A DNA stretch of 55,277 nucleotides from Candolleomyces eurysporus (taxonomy: Eukaryota; Basidiomycota; Agaricomycetes; Agaricales; Psathyrellaceae). The number at the start of each line of letters is the position of its first letter. Positions within the stretch are counted from its first letter, which is position 1. Where the stretch lies: assembly GCA_027579435.1 (NCBI GenBank), contig JANBPK010000836.1:1-55277 (forward strand). The letters are read 5' to 3'. The notes under the pieces were generated by a model, which was given only the letters and a program-made list of their open reading frames with translations, had not been told where the DNA came from and did not search any database. Below, piece by piece: positions 1 to 10,865 of this stretch. A program made the translations under genes and the position numbers.

Positions 1-658
1 CTTCCAGCCCTTTTGTCCGCTGGTGCTTATCTGTAATACGTGAAGCAAACCTCTTCCTTTCAAATGCGAGGTTCGGTTAAGGCCCGGACGCGAACACCTT
101 TTGCAATGACCAGAAGAGCTACCGACGAGTAAGATATGCGAATGACATTTTAGTCCCTGCCGTGTGCCCTGCAGCATCAAGCCTCTCAAGGAGGCAAATT
201 TTGCCTTCAATTTAACCCTTGCTTGAATTTACAAGCAGTAAAGAATCTTGTTTTTTACTACCTACCCAACCTTTCCATCGTTTCTCCATTTTATATCTAA
301 AGAATTGCCTCAATATTTACACTGATTTTTTACCTGTCGAATGTCTCCGACTGGAGGCGAAGCCCGGACCCTTCTCTATTCAACCCGCCCAAAAATCCGA
401 ATCGAAAAAGGGTGAGAACAATCGAAACCTGAGGCCTGAGGCTGTTTGAAACTTCGGAGAAACCTGGAAAGTTGGTCAGCATCAAAGGAACAGATCGGTG
501 ATCTTATATTCAGAGTCTAGTAAAACGGCCTTGTCGAGAGCCCCGAACAGAAAAAATAGGCCCTCAAAGATCGCTGTTTCCGCCGTCACCGTGGGTGGGT
601 TCGAGAGCCCCGTTCGATTTAACTTGAGCTCTGAAGTTGAAGCTTGGTCTCTAGATCC
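1..658. other. Left flank, no gene seen
   Basis: No ATG-initiated reading frame with recognisable homology is visible. The stretch is probably the 5' region of the F-box gene that starts at 659. Short open frames here begin at TTG or CTG and look random. Confidence 0.5.
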
Positions 659-1970
659 ATGACGATGGTCCCCCAGCCCGAGCTCGAACTACCTGGAGAA
701 CTATTGATCGAAATATTCCTTCACGCGAGGTCTGAACCGAATCCCATTCCTCCCTTAACACTCGGAAAGGTGTGCCAGAGTTGGAGAGCCATCGCCTTCA
801 GCCTAGCCGGTTTGTGGGCCAGCGTCGACTTTGTTGCTCACCATGGGTTCCGTACTCAAGTAATACTACTCGAGCACTGGCTAGATCGTGCTCAGAACCT
901 ACCCTTAGCACTTTCTATTGGCAGTGCGAGAAATCTGGGATTGGCCCTTGACGACTGGGGTCAGCTCTTCCAATTGATTGGAAGAAAGGCCCAACAGATA
1001 TCGTCAATATCGATCGCCCTCCCGGGTCCAATCTACGGCCAGTTGACTATGATTGATGTGGATTGGCCAGTCCTCACTCAGGTATCCTTCTCTACGAGCC
1101 ACCAAGACGATCATATCTTCTTCCGGCCCTCTCCTCTGCGTACATTCGAACGCAGCCCCCNAGCTCACCAAAGCCATCATCAAGCATTTCTTCCTCGATT
1201 CTTTCATCCTTCCGTGGGACAACCTCGTCTATCTCCAGCTGCACCGTGCCGCCGCGTACGAAGTCTTCAATGCAATTGAATTGTGCAAGAACTTGCAGGA
1301 TTTCCGTATTGTCCTCGCTCTCGAACTGCAGCAGTGGGAAGGGCCTCGACGGCTCATGACAACCCATCCAAACATCAGCCATTTCACTTTCGAAGTGCAG
1401 CAGGTCTTCGCCAACGAATTCGCTCAGGAAGCCTTTTCCGGACTTCGTCTCCCCCAGTTGAAATCGCTGGTGTTCCGTTTGCCAAGCAGGCGGTCCAGAG
1501 AGCCCACCGAGTTCTACCTTCACAGTCCATTCCCTCTCATCATCTTTACACCCAAACGATGCACGCAGTTGGAGTCTTTGACCATCCATTACGGCCACCT
1601 CGAGGTGGAGCATTTCCTCGTGGTCCTGTCCCTGTCTTTTCTATCTAACCTTCGACACCTCGATTTGCATCGGGTCTCTTGGGACGATAGTTGCGAATTT
1701 GGGGAGAGGTTTCTTCGGCCGGCAGACGCATTGACAACCGGGTCTCGTCCTTTGGTACCGAACCTTAGTACCTTTAAATTCGAGGGCGAAGTAGACTTTG
1801 CGCCCGAGGTGGTCATTAGATTCTTGGAGTCACGCTGGGATGCAGCTGACACAGGAGCCCTGAAGTCGGTAACTGTCATTGGATCGGGAAAGAACTGGGT
1901 AATTACAGAGGACCATAACCAAAAGATTGAGGACTGGAGCGATCGAGGATTTTCTGTTACCATCCGATGA
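659..1970 (+). CDS. F-box protein, probably single exon, frame broken by an N
   Basis: F-box proteins are the substrate-recognition subunits of SCF ubiquitin ligases, binding Skp1 through the F-box. Residues about 8-60 give an N-terminal F-box (ELPGELLIEIFLHA, then KVCQSWRAIAFS and LWASVDF). It is followed by a leucine-rich C-terminal part without clear repeats, as is common in large mushroom F-box families. The first ATG in frame is at 659, with a second at 665. The frame breaks at the N at position 1161, next to a run of five Cs. Leaving the N out joins SPQLTKAIIKHFF and gives a continuous protein of 436 aa. The break is therefore most likely a sequencing artefact. The gene converges on the next F-box gene, with about 31 bp between stop codons. 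The substrate is unknown. Confidence 0.8.
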
Positions 1971-2001
1971 ATATTGTACACTGTAGTATAAAGCAAAGAA
2001 A

Positions 2002-3816
2002 TCAGACGAGGATATCCATTTGCACACCCTTCTCTTTCGCTACGTCCTTGAGGATATCGAGCTCAGAATAAGACGGTGGAGCGGGCCTGGACAGCTTCAG
2101 GTGGACCTTACTCAACTGAGCAATTCCAGAAGAGGCTCCATTCGACGCACCACCACCTGCTACCATCCGACTTTGCAGCATCTCTTTCAACTCTGCCGCA
2201 GAATCACAAAACGAATCTTCCAACGAGAAGTATCTCAGGTTGGGCAACAAGACTGCTCCTTGACCCGAAGTCTTGGTAGAAACCTGGCCCATCCCGTACC
2301 CACTGCCCATGAGTCCGATTCCGCTGCTGGTATGTGAACTAGGGATAACGGGCGACCGCTGAGGACCAGCACCCATCCCTCGCCTAACCGTCAACCTTGG
2401 AATAATTTCGTCCGCCGCCTTGCTCACTCTCAACACACACTCCTCCACACCCTTCACCTCTGCTAAAAGACAGAAGATTCCGTAGTTCTCTTCCCACACC
2501 ACCTCCAAGTCGCGCGAACTCTCTAAAGTCAGACTTCGTAGCTGCAGAGAGCACAAGGAACGACGTAGCATGGAAATGGTGTGGTCGGCGCTATATGCGG
2601 TGCGGGAGTGGATAGAGAGGTGGGTGAGAGAAGGCGCTGTAATGAGTTGGAAGATCCTCGAGATATAGGACCCTTTGTTGGTGATGACGAGGGAGCGAAG
2701 AGACGGGAGGTGGACTGCGCTGTTGTTGCTGTTACTGGTATTCGAGTTGGCGGAGGTGACCGCCAAATCCAACACCCTCTCATCCTCAGTTCTGAACTCC
2801 TCCAACGAATGCGACTGCTGCAAGAGTCGCGTAAACTCGCCCTCATGGAAGTTGCTCCCTTTAGACCGTAAGGACTTGAGCTGGTACCAAGGGAGTCGGA
2901 GATTGTGGGTGGGGTGTGAGATATGGATGAGGGTGAGGTTAGCGAGCCGAGGAGCGACGACGAACGCGTCAATGGCGTGCCACGGTCGAGGGGTGGTGGC
3001 GCTTTGTCCCGAAGAACAAAGGTAGAGCGTATGGAGATTGGGAACTCTTTCGCGTGCTGGAGCGAGGATTGCGTGGAAGCTGAATAAATCTTCCAAATCC
3101 AGGGTAACATTCGCCCACCGCTCGGAGACCTCGACCAGCGCAGCAAGGACCGAGCAGGTTAGCTCACGAGCGTCATCTTCCTCGGGGCTTTTGGAAGGCG
3201 TGGCCGCGTATTTGAGGGTGAAATTCAGCGGCTCGGATCCTGAACGCGTGAGGCAGGTCTCGATAAATCGGTGGACTCGCTGTGTGAGATAGAGAGTTGG
3301 AACACCCTGGGGTATCTGTGCAGAGGCAACGTCGACATGGATTGTCGACCATAGTTTAGGCAGAGAGTGCAGCACAGTTCTCCAATAACTGCACACTGCC
3401 CCCAACTGCCAAGGAATTTCGTCAATGACCGGAATCTCGGATTGGGGTGGGTGAGAGTGACGGGGCCACGAGATGGTGGATTCCGAGCAAGTGTAAAGAA
3501 AGATTTCACCCAAAATTTCGGGCGGAATATGACGAAGTGAGGATAGGACTGCCTGCTGTTCTGCGAGATGCCTTTCCGTACCTTCTCTGCGAGACTCCAG
3601 TAGGGCGAGAGAAGACCTGAGGCGGGCAATCTCTTCGTCAAGCACCGAGAGGGTCGTCTTTGTTTCCTGTATAGCCTTCTCCACAGACAACTTCTCTTCC
3701 TCTGAAGGAATGGAAGATGAGTGTAGTAGAAAAGGGGCTAGCTTTGGCAGTGGCGTTCGGTTAGCCAAAGCCTGCCCATCCAAGTCAGAGCAATGCGAAG
3801 GGAGAGTGCACTCCAT
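2002..3816 (-). CDS. Coiled-coil F-box protein (agaric family), 604 aa
   Basis: This is a single-exon gene encoding a likely SCF adaptor. Residues about 38-92 form a charged heptad-like coiled coil (VLDEEIARLRSSLALLESRR). An F-box follows directly (LRHIPPEILGEIFLYTC, residues about 94-110, with AVCSYWRTVLHSLPKLW further on), and then a long leucine-rich C-terminal half. This order is the standard layout of the expanded F-box family in Agaricomycetes. The open frame continues upstream to about 4143, but the ATG at 3816 fits the family's usual start just before the coiled coil. The upstream extension looks like translated 5' sequence. Its 3' end faces the F-box gene at 659-1970. The substrate cannot be told from sequence. 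Confidence 0.85.
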   Translation of the reverse strand: MECTLPSHCSDLDGQALANRTPLPKLAPFLLHSSSIPSEEEKLSVEKAIQETKTTLSVLDEEIARLRSSLALLESRREGTERHLAEQQAVLSSLRHIPPEILGEIFLYTCSESTISWPRHSHPPQSEIPVIDEIPWQLGAVCSYWRTVLHSLPKLWSTIHVDVASAQIPQGVPTLYLTQRVHRFIETCLTRSGSEPLNFTLKYAATPSKSPEEDDARELTCSVLAALVEVSERWANVTLDLEDLFSFHAILAPARERVPNLHTLYLCSSGQSATTPRPWHAIDAFVVAPRLANLTLIHISHPTHNLRLPWYQLKSLRSKGSNFHEGEFTRLLQQSHSLEEFRTEDERVLDLAVTSANSNTSNSNNSAVHLPSLRSLVITNKGSYISRIFQLITAPSLTHLSIHSRTAYSADHTISMLRRSLCSLQLRSLTLESSRDLEVVWEENYGIFCLLAEVKGVEECVLRVSKAADEIIPRLTVRRGMGAGPQRSPVIPSSHTSSGIGLMGSGYGMGQVSTKTSGQGAVLLPNLRYFSLEDSFCDSAAELKEMLQSRMVAGGGASNGASSGIAQLSKVHLKLSRPAPPSYSELDILKDVAKEKGVQMDILV

Positions 3817-4229
3817 GATCAATATACTAAAGCCTGAGACGTCAGAAGCGAAAAAGCTCAAAAAACAATAATTTCCTACCCGAGGTGTGGAGCGGATGAA
3901 CGGGTGGCCGAATTCTTCGTTTGTCTCTGGCTCCGGAGCAGTCTCACTGCAGCTAGGCAGTTTTAAAAGGGCTCTCGGAGAATGACGTGGCTTGGACTGT
4001 CGCAAGAGAAGGCACGGGAACCACACTGTCCTGGAGTATCTTGGTTCCAGAATTTGAATGATATAACAATCTAGAGCACACGAACTGATGTTACGGTTGA
4101 AGTCATCAGGTCCAACCCAGTCGATAGTCCGAACACGTACCAATTATCAGATGACCCTCTCGCTTTGACAACTGCGGTGCGCGATCTCGAGTAGTATTTG
4201 GATATATTAACGGAGTAAGAACAGCTGNG

Positions 4230-6229
4230 CGGTCTTCATCTAGGCACGGACACGAGGCGCGTCGGTCTTCACCACCCTCTTCCTCTTCGGGTAGGCCAAC
4301 GTCGGTATACGAGCAGCAACAGGTATCGTCCTCCCCACGGACTCGAAACGAATACGACGATAGGGAGAGGTACCATAGCGGACGAAGGTCGACTCGAACT
4401 CCCCTCCGGCCTATACAGAGGCAACAGAGCACGTCGTATGGGNAACACTAGTGTGGACGGAGGCATGCCGAGACGGAGAGGAAGCAGAGTGTATCCTTCT
4501 CCGCTGGTGCCCCACCTCCTCTTGGATCGCTTCTACAGGTGCTGAGCTATTCGGAGTCGGCGTCTGGGAGCAGTTCGAGTTCGGGGACTGCTACCGAGTA
4601 TCCAAGTAGGCGGGAGCGGGAGAGGGAGAGGGACCGTGACAGGGATCGTGAGCGCGATCGCGATAGGGATAGGGAACGAGAGAGGGATAGGGACAGGGAC
4701 CACCACTACGCCTACCAACAGCAACAGCAACCGCACCAGATGCACAGGCGGAACAGCGTGTACGCCAACGATCCCCAGACTCCTTCGAGCTACTACCACC
4801 AACACCAACACTCTCAACCACATCAATCGACGGTCCCGTTCGCGTCCAAGTCGTCCTCGAATAGCCCACCTTCGCCTTCGCATGCCCATCCCAAGTATAG
4901 CGGGTCGTCTCATTCTCACTCAACCCCGTCGTCGTCTCCACCTGAACGAGCGCCCACGTCGATGAGAACGAGGACGTCGTCGATGTCAAGGGGTATGGCC
5001 CCTCCTGACCTGTCCAACCTCTCTCGACGACGGCTCAAGAGGACCTAGGCATCCCGATCTCTGAAACGCGTCGATCTCGATGCCTCCTCAGGCGCCTAGC
5101 GTCCCCACACCATCCGGGGAGGTCCCGCCCGACGCCGACGACCGTGACCGCGACGGAAATGGAAACGGAGGGTACTACAGGAAACGGAGGATGTCCGTCA
5201 TCTCGCAGGTGTCGGAAGCGGGGAGCATGGCTACGACGCTGACGGGGGCTACGGCTGGGACAAGCGTCCCTTACGAGCAGCAGCAACAACGGCAGTACCC
5301 CCAGCAGCAGCAGCAGGCCCACAGGAGCTCGCCGGATGGTCATCATCACCAACAACATTCGAGCCACCACCAGCACCACCAGTACCACGAGCAGCAGTAT
5401 GCGTCGACGCAGCATCACCACCCTCAGCAGCCTCCTATGCCCAGGCGGATGTCGGAAGGGGATAGACCGGTCGATGGGGTGAGGTACGAGCTGAACCGAG
5501 AACGCGAACGTGAGCGAGAGAGGGACCGTGATCGCGACTGGGATCGTGAACGTGACCGAGACCGAGAGCAGCGCGATAGGGACAGGGAACGCGAGTGGGA
5601 CAGGGACAGGGAGTGGGATAGGGATCGCGAACGAGACCGTGACCGAGAGCAGCGTGATAGGGAACGAGAACGAGACCGCGCAGAGAGGGACGCTACGATG
5701 GGCCAGAAGTACACACCTTACCCCGAACCGCACCGTCGTCTCTCGGATGGGGACCAGAACATGCCTCATAACTTGCGCTATCCAAGTTCGTCGTCGTCGT
5801 CGCAGTACAGGCAAGATCCACAGCAGGCGTACGGTGGTTATTCGATGAGTAAGGAGCAAAATGGGAGGAACGTGAGGTGGAACGATAATCTGATCTGTCC
5901 GTCGCCTGTGTTGCCAGCGCAGAAGAGGAAGGGGTGGTTTAACCGAAGAGGGTACGTTCTTCCTTGCTTGTCTCTTCTGTCATGAGTCGCTAACTTGTTG
6001 TCATCTTTTCTTACTCATTCCTAGTGACCAACTCTGGACTAACGATGGCCTCTTCCGTCCTGCGCCCCCGGACCAACAATACCCGGCCGATTTGGACGAC
6101 TATCCCGAGCATGGAGAAGGCTGGCAGAACGAGGATGGAGTGAGGATTGATATGGAGCACAGGAGGGTGCCGAAGGTGCCGAGGAGGTCGGCGTTGAAGC
6201 AGGGGACCTCGCCGCCTTTGTCGAGGTGA
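4230..6229 (+). CDS. Low-complexity RD/RE- and Q-rich conserved basidiomycete protein, start not found
   Basis: The frame opens near 4230, just after a possible splice acceptor. It encodes Ser/Arg-rich text, then an (RD/RE)n tract at about 4612-4702, Q- and H-rich runs at 4710-4830 and 5275-5425, and a second RD/RE tract at 5500-5690. It ends in an ordered segment that includes RWNDNLICPSP and GWFNRRG. An intron at 5952-6024 (GTACGT...CTAG, 73 bp) leads to the last exon 6025-6229, which encodes DQLWTNDGLF and DLDDYPEHGEGWQNEDG. I recognise this C-terminal block as conserved in mushrooms, but its function is unknown. Frame breaks occur at the N at 4443, in a CCCC run near 4510, and between 5020 and 5080. 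The first two look like homopolymer miscalls. The third could be an intron or an indel. The true start lies upstream and I could not place it. Confidence 0.55.
5952..6024 (+). other. Spliceosomal intron, last intron of the RD-rich gene
   Basis: The donor is GTACGT, a GCTAAC branch-like site lies at about 5989, and the acceptor is CTAG. Splicing joins two frames that both encode conserved text. Confidence 0.75.
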
Positions 6230-7097
6230 TTCAACACTCAACACACGTCAACGTGAAGATATGGCTTTAGGCTTTCGTTCGTCCGTTTGATATAGCTAAC
6301 TTATTCGTTTTTCGTTTCACTTGCATTTTTACCCTTTGTTTTCTTTTCTGTTACGCTCGTTTGATATGGCCTTCGTTGATCGTCTTCTTTCGTCGGTCGT
6401 CTGTGACGGTTACCTTTTATGTGTTCTGGTTTCCACTTGTTGTCACCTCTCGCTCTCTTACATTGCTTCGCTGTCGTTACTCCATCACCTCATTTACGGT
6501 CTCAGTGATTAATTTATGTACCTACTTACTGTCTTATGCTTGAACCTACCTATATCCATCCTCTATAACATCCATACCATACCACACTGTCACATCAATA
6601 TATGCACTCCTCTATAACTGCCTTCCTCATCTCCTGTTTTGCGAATTATTAATCAAGGGTGGCTGCCTTGTATTCTTTCCTGCTCTCTGCAATCCCCAAT
6701 GTCAATTTTTCTTGTCGCATTTCTTAAATTTTTCTTTTTATCCTCTTTTTCTTCTGTGTCTTTGAGGACGAGTATGGTGTATCCTCTATCATAAACATAT
6801 TGAGTCAGTGCAAGTAGAGAAAGTGATAGACATATCTTGTTGTGTAGCTTTACAGCTCTGAGCCAACACCACACTGTTGAACACAAAGCATATCATCAGG
6901 TGTCCAGTGAACACAGCTGCAGCAGTGAGGAGAATGGGGACCAGCAACACCCCAAAAAGGCCTTTTAATATGTTGCTTGATACCTCACTACACACATGCT
7001 CAATGGTGCAGTGGATGCATCCATGCTTGCAGTGTACATACAGAAAGAATGTTATAACAGGTTATAACACAAGGAATACAAAGAGTATCATTGAACA
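6230..7097. other. Intergenic: 3' flank, then start of CpG-poor island
   Basis: Pyrimidine-rich sequence to about 6650 is probably the 3' UTR and terminator of the RD-rich gene. From about 6660 the composition becomes AT-rich and CpG-poor. A minus-strand frame at 6789-6995 encodes a hydrophobic stretch (GVLLVPILLTAAAVFTG). It could be a fragment of a decayed membrane-protein exon, but I do not recognise it. Confidence 0.4.
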
Positions 7098-7390
7098 GAA
7101 GAACAACTCTAAAGCAAGTTAAAATGCTGTTCTGAGAGCTAAGTTGTAATCAAACCACTTTTAGTTGCAAGACAAAATCATGGTTGAGTTTGGAAAAACT
7201 TACAATAGTGATGGGCCAAGACTGGCATCCTTAATGGTCAGTGGGGAAAGCTTCCCTACATCCTAGAGGAATTGAATAGAGTCAAACTGGGCAGAAAACT
7301 TTGAGACTTGCTTGAGCCACTTGGGAACATGATAAACTGCATTGGTTAGCTAAACTTTGGTGGTCTAGAGATTTCCAATAGTGATCATCA
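7098..7390 (-). pseudogene. Decayed duplicate of the NACHT-WD40 receptor 3' end
   Basis: This segment aligns along its whole length with 12049-12340, the 3' end and flank of the helical-NACHT-WD40 receptor gene, in the same orientation. Shared landmarks include TTGCAAGACAAAATCATG, the stretch matching the C-terminal coding end, and ACCACCAAAGTT. Point changes and small gaps run throughout and the coding frame is lost. It shows that a second receptor copy once lay here, or that a duplication spanned about 5 kb. Confidence 0.75.
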
Positions 7391-7644
7391 TAGGTTACTG
7401 GTGGGTAACTTCGACCCGACGCATACCCGTACCTGCTACATATCTTACCCATGTACCTGCAGGTAACATGCACAGGTAGAGCTTTAGATTGTCCAAAATG
7501 GACAAGAACTGCCCAAGATATGGCCAATTTAAGCTAATTCCCTTAAATTGACTGTATCTTGGCTGATTCTTTCTGTTTGGGCCGTTCTTGGGCCTGTCTT
7601 GAAGATCGCAGGCAGCCAGACCCTTACCTGTACCTGTACCCATA

Positions 7645-8064
7645 CTGTAGCGAACTGTATGGAGGCAACCAATCTCAGACCGTTATGCCCCCCCTTTGGT
7701 GTCAGATTCGGCAACCAGGGGGGTGTTACGTGTTACAAGACAGAAATTAGGCAACCACTATTTGGCGAGGGGGGTCACCTTGAGGCTGTTTTGCTCAATC
7801 ATGACAGCTAGTGCTCTTATCATTAGTAGAAGCTGTAGTAGAAATCTTTCAATTTTTTTCAAGTAGTAAAATACATTCATTACTTATCATAGTTTTGAAC
7901 TCTGATAGGGCTATTTTGGCACCAAAAATAATCGTATTTTCTCCCTATTTTTCGACCATTAAATTTTGGCAACCGACCTACCATTACGTGTTACACCTGT
8001 CCAAATAGGCAACTGTGAAGGCCACCGTTATGTGTTACGGTTGCCTCCATACAGTTTGCTACAG
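7645..8064. mobile_element. 420-bp MITE with 25-26-bp TIRs and TA target duplication (Tc1/mariner-like)
   Basis: The left end reads CTGTAGCGAACTGTATGGAG and continues to about 7670. The right end, 8039-8064, is its reverse complement with one mismatch. Both ends are flanked by TA (7643-7644 and 8065-8066), the target duplication of Tc1/mariner elements. Subterminal GTTACGTGTTAC and GGCAACC motifs occur inverted near both ends. There is no transposase frame inside, so it is non-autonomous. Confidence 0.8.
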
Positions 8065-8095
8065 TATTGAAGAGATTGTGAATGGTGAGACAGCT

Positions 8096-8570
8096 TGTTA
8101 TGTAATAACCCCAGTAGTACCTTTTTTTTNCTCTTAGTAACACTAGGACTGCAAACAATGACTGCAGTTTGGTACTTTGTAACACTGAACTGCATACTTA
8201 GTAACTTGGGACTGCAGCTTACTAATAGACAATGGATGATTACCTAGCAGAACTGCATAATTACCAATGGATGCCTCAGCACAGACTGTGGCACAGTAGC
8301 ACCTGTAGTATATAGGCAGCACAAGCTGAGCAGTAACTGCTCAGCTTGTTCTCAAGAATCTACTCTCTTACTTACTTGTATAACTCCTCCTCTCTCCATT
8401 GGCACTAGTCCTCTCTCTAGTGCATGATTGCAATCTACACCAAGACTGAACTCGACTTGAACTACTTGATCCTCTTTGTCAGAATCTATTTAGTCCTCGG
8501 CAACAAAACCAAGATCTGACTTGGATCTTTCATAGTATGTAACCTTATCAAAGACATCCTTAATGCTGCT
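8096..8570 (+). mobile_element. LTR-like repeat, copy 1, diverged
   Basis: This aligns with the repeat at 10128-10600 in the same orientation. Both begin TGTTATG, have a T-rich run followed by CTTAGTAACACTAGGACTGC, then TTGTTCTCAAGAATCTACT, and run on past ATCTACACCA into shared sequence. The TG start, length and layout suggest a retrotransposon LTR plus the beginning of an internal region. No reverse transcriptase, integrase or protease is encoded nearby. An N lies in the poly-T run at 8130. Confidence 0.55.
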
Positions 8571-10127
8571 GTTATGGATCAGCTGGTTTCCTTCCCCTTA
8601 CCTGGTCTGTCTCCCTCCCTTCTCTTACCTAGCATACTTGCCTTCTCCTAGCATACTTGCCCTCTTTCCCTTCAATTGCTATCACCACTACTCCTGTTCA
8701 ATCTATGCCCTTGATCCTTTGGATCTTTTGTGGCTTACAAGTGATTTTGTGGAATTGTTGCTATATATATATATATTTTGGTCTTGAGCTACTTCAAATA
8801 TTTTTGTTTCTCCTGATTTTCAATTTCTAGATTTTGAGTTTCAATGGCAGGACCCTGCGTTCCATGACCCTATCAAGCCTATCCTCTGCTTCTTACAGCA
8901 GCTGTTGCTCCAAATCCAACTGTTTTGATGCTTCCCCCACTAGGTGTTTGGTGAGTCTGAGTTCCTTTGATATATTTGATATTTGTTCATTTCTTTGGCT
9001 CATCCCTTCATTAGGACTGTTGAGATAAAAGATCTGTAAAGTGAGTCCTGGTCTTTGGACTTCTTGATTCCTGGACTGTCATAGAATGATTGAAGGTGGG
9101 TTGTATACACTTTGCAGATTGCACAGTAGCACCTGTGGATAATACCATACTGTGGATGGAACTCCCATTCATGGGATTATGTCAGTGTCATATATGGTTT
9201 TTGTAGTTCTATCTAGTTCTTGTAGGTGTTTTATCTCTTCTCTTAGCTCTGCTGACATTCTTTGAGATATTTTTGGTAGACAGAAACCATCTTAGAATTA
9301 GAATTCTCTTCAGTGCTATTGTTCTTGAGAGCATTACACACACATGATGTTGCTTAGAGGTTACCTTTGACAAAATAGCAGGATGAAATCCAATTATACA
9401 CAGTCCTAGTTGTGAAAAGGTTGTCCAGGACCACCCAGATGGGCCATTCTATAAACAATGCAAAGCATACCATCAAGAAAATTCCCTCCTGAAAGACATT
9501 TGAAGACTGCCTTGCAGACTATGCTGAGTAAGTTGAACCACCTTTTCACCTGCTTTATATCTAATGCATGAAATATAGAGAATTTGGTTAATGCTCACAA
9601 GCACAATCAGGCCACTTTTCACATTGAAGAGAGGAAGTTGATTGTCTCTCAGATTGACCAAATTGACAATGCTCTAGAGTCTTTCAGGAGCATCAACTTG
9701 GCCTTTCTTCTCCATATTCATCTTGCAAGAAGCTCAAAGAGCTTGATGCACTGCAATAGGATCTCCACTGCAAACTTGAGAAGTTTGAAAGCAATATTGT
9801 CTCTCCCCCTTCTAAACATTCTCATCCGACCCCCATTCCACTTCACCTCCTGCTGATACCCTATTTTTTCACTCTTCTAGCCCTAAATTGGATTGAGCTT
9901 ACATTCATTCTGTTATTTGATATATATATATATACACACTAATTCTTAGATACCCAACTAATACCTAACTCTATCTCTATATGCCAGTAATTCAACAAAT
10001 AGTTTTTGCCTTTTTTGCTAGCCATCTCCTTCTATCTCTGCCTCCTGTTCGTGATTGTCTGTTTGGGAACCTATACCAAAACTTGGATTTTGTCCCTCCA
10101 TTGGAGCAAATTCCTCAACAGTATTGC
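8571..10127. other. CpG-poor non-coding sequence between the LTR-like repeats
   Basis: This is AT-rich, contains short TA microsatellites near 8764 and 9922, and has no convincing coding region. It may be decayed retroelement interior. Confidence 0.4.
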
Positions 10128-10600
10128 TGTTATGGAATACCCCCTTGTAGTAGTACATTTTTTTTTCCTTTTTCTTAGTAACACTAGGACTGCAAACAAT
10201 GACTGCAGTTAGGGACTTTGTAATACCTAACTGCACTATCTAGTAACAAAGGACTTAGGATTACCAATGGATGCTGTAGAATTACCAAGCTGGACTGTGT
10301 AATTACCAAGGATGCCTTAGCATGGACTGTGGCACAATAATACAAGTTGTATATAACTGGGACTGCCAAGGACTCCCAATCCTTAGCTTGTTCTCAAGAA
10401 TCTACTATCTTGACTACTTGTCTAAACCTCCTCCAGCTCTGGTCCTCTTTCTAGTGAATGATCAAAATCTACACCACAACCAAACTAGACCAGAACTATC
10501 TTATTCTCTATCTTTGCACCTTTCTTGTTCTTGGCAAAGAAACCAAGATCTGCCTTGGATCTTTCATTGTACATAACCTTATCTCTGATATTCTTAACAC
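10128..10600 (+). mobile_element. LTR-like repeat, copy 2, diverged
   Basis: This is the partner of the repeat at 8096-8570, about 2.03 kb downstream in the same orientation. An open frame continues from about 10458 to 10865 with text such as NPELNAALALLNLKYQSHTQ. It might be a gag-like remnant, but I cannot assign it to a known family. Confidence 0.55.
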
Positions 10601-10865
10601 TGCACAGAAATCTATCCTACATCCACCATCAAATCCAGAGCTTAATGCAGCACTTGCTCTCCTCAATTTGAAGTACCAGTCACACACTCAGGAGCTCCTC
10701 CAGCAACTTTGCATTCTCTCAGGGAGCTCTGTCCCTCCTCCTGTCACCCCCTCCACTTTGGCTATTATATCTATGTCAGATGCTTATCCCCCTTCTGACC
10801 TTTGTCCAGCCAAGCAAAGCTATGGGAATCCCAACACCAACAAACCTGCTGGAACTTCAATTTAA

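Noticed and set aside
219..449. Short frame near the left edge
   Set aside because: It begins with TTG, not ATG, has no homology I recognise and is of random length.
3817..4143. N-terminal extension of the second F-box protein
   Set aside because: No family member has it, and the text lacks domain features. The ATG at 3816 fits the usual start before the coiled coil.
5035..5859. Long open frames on the minus strand opposite the RD/RE-rich gene, with hydrophobic or SR-like text
   Set aside because: They are mirror images of the low-complexity codons on the plus strand. The plus strand has a conserved C-terminal block and a canonical intron.
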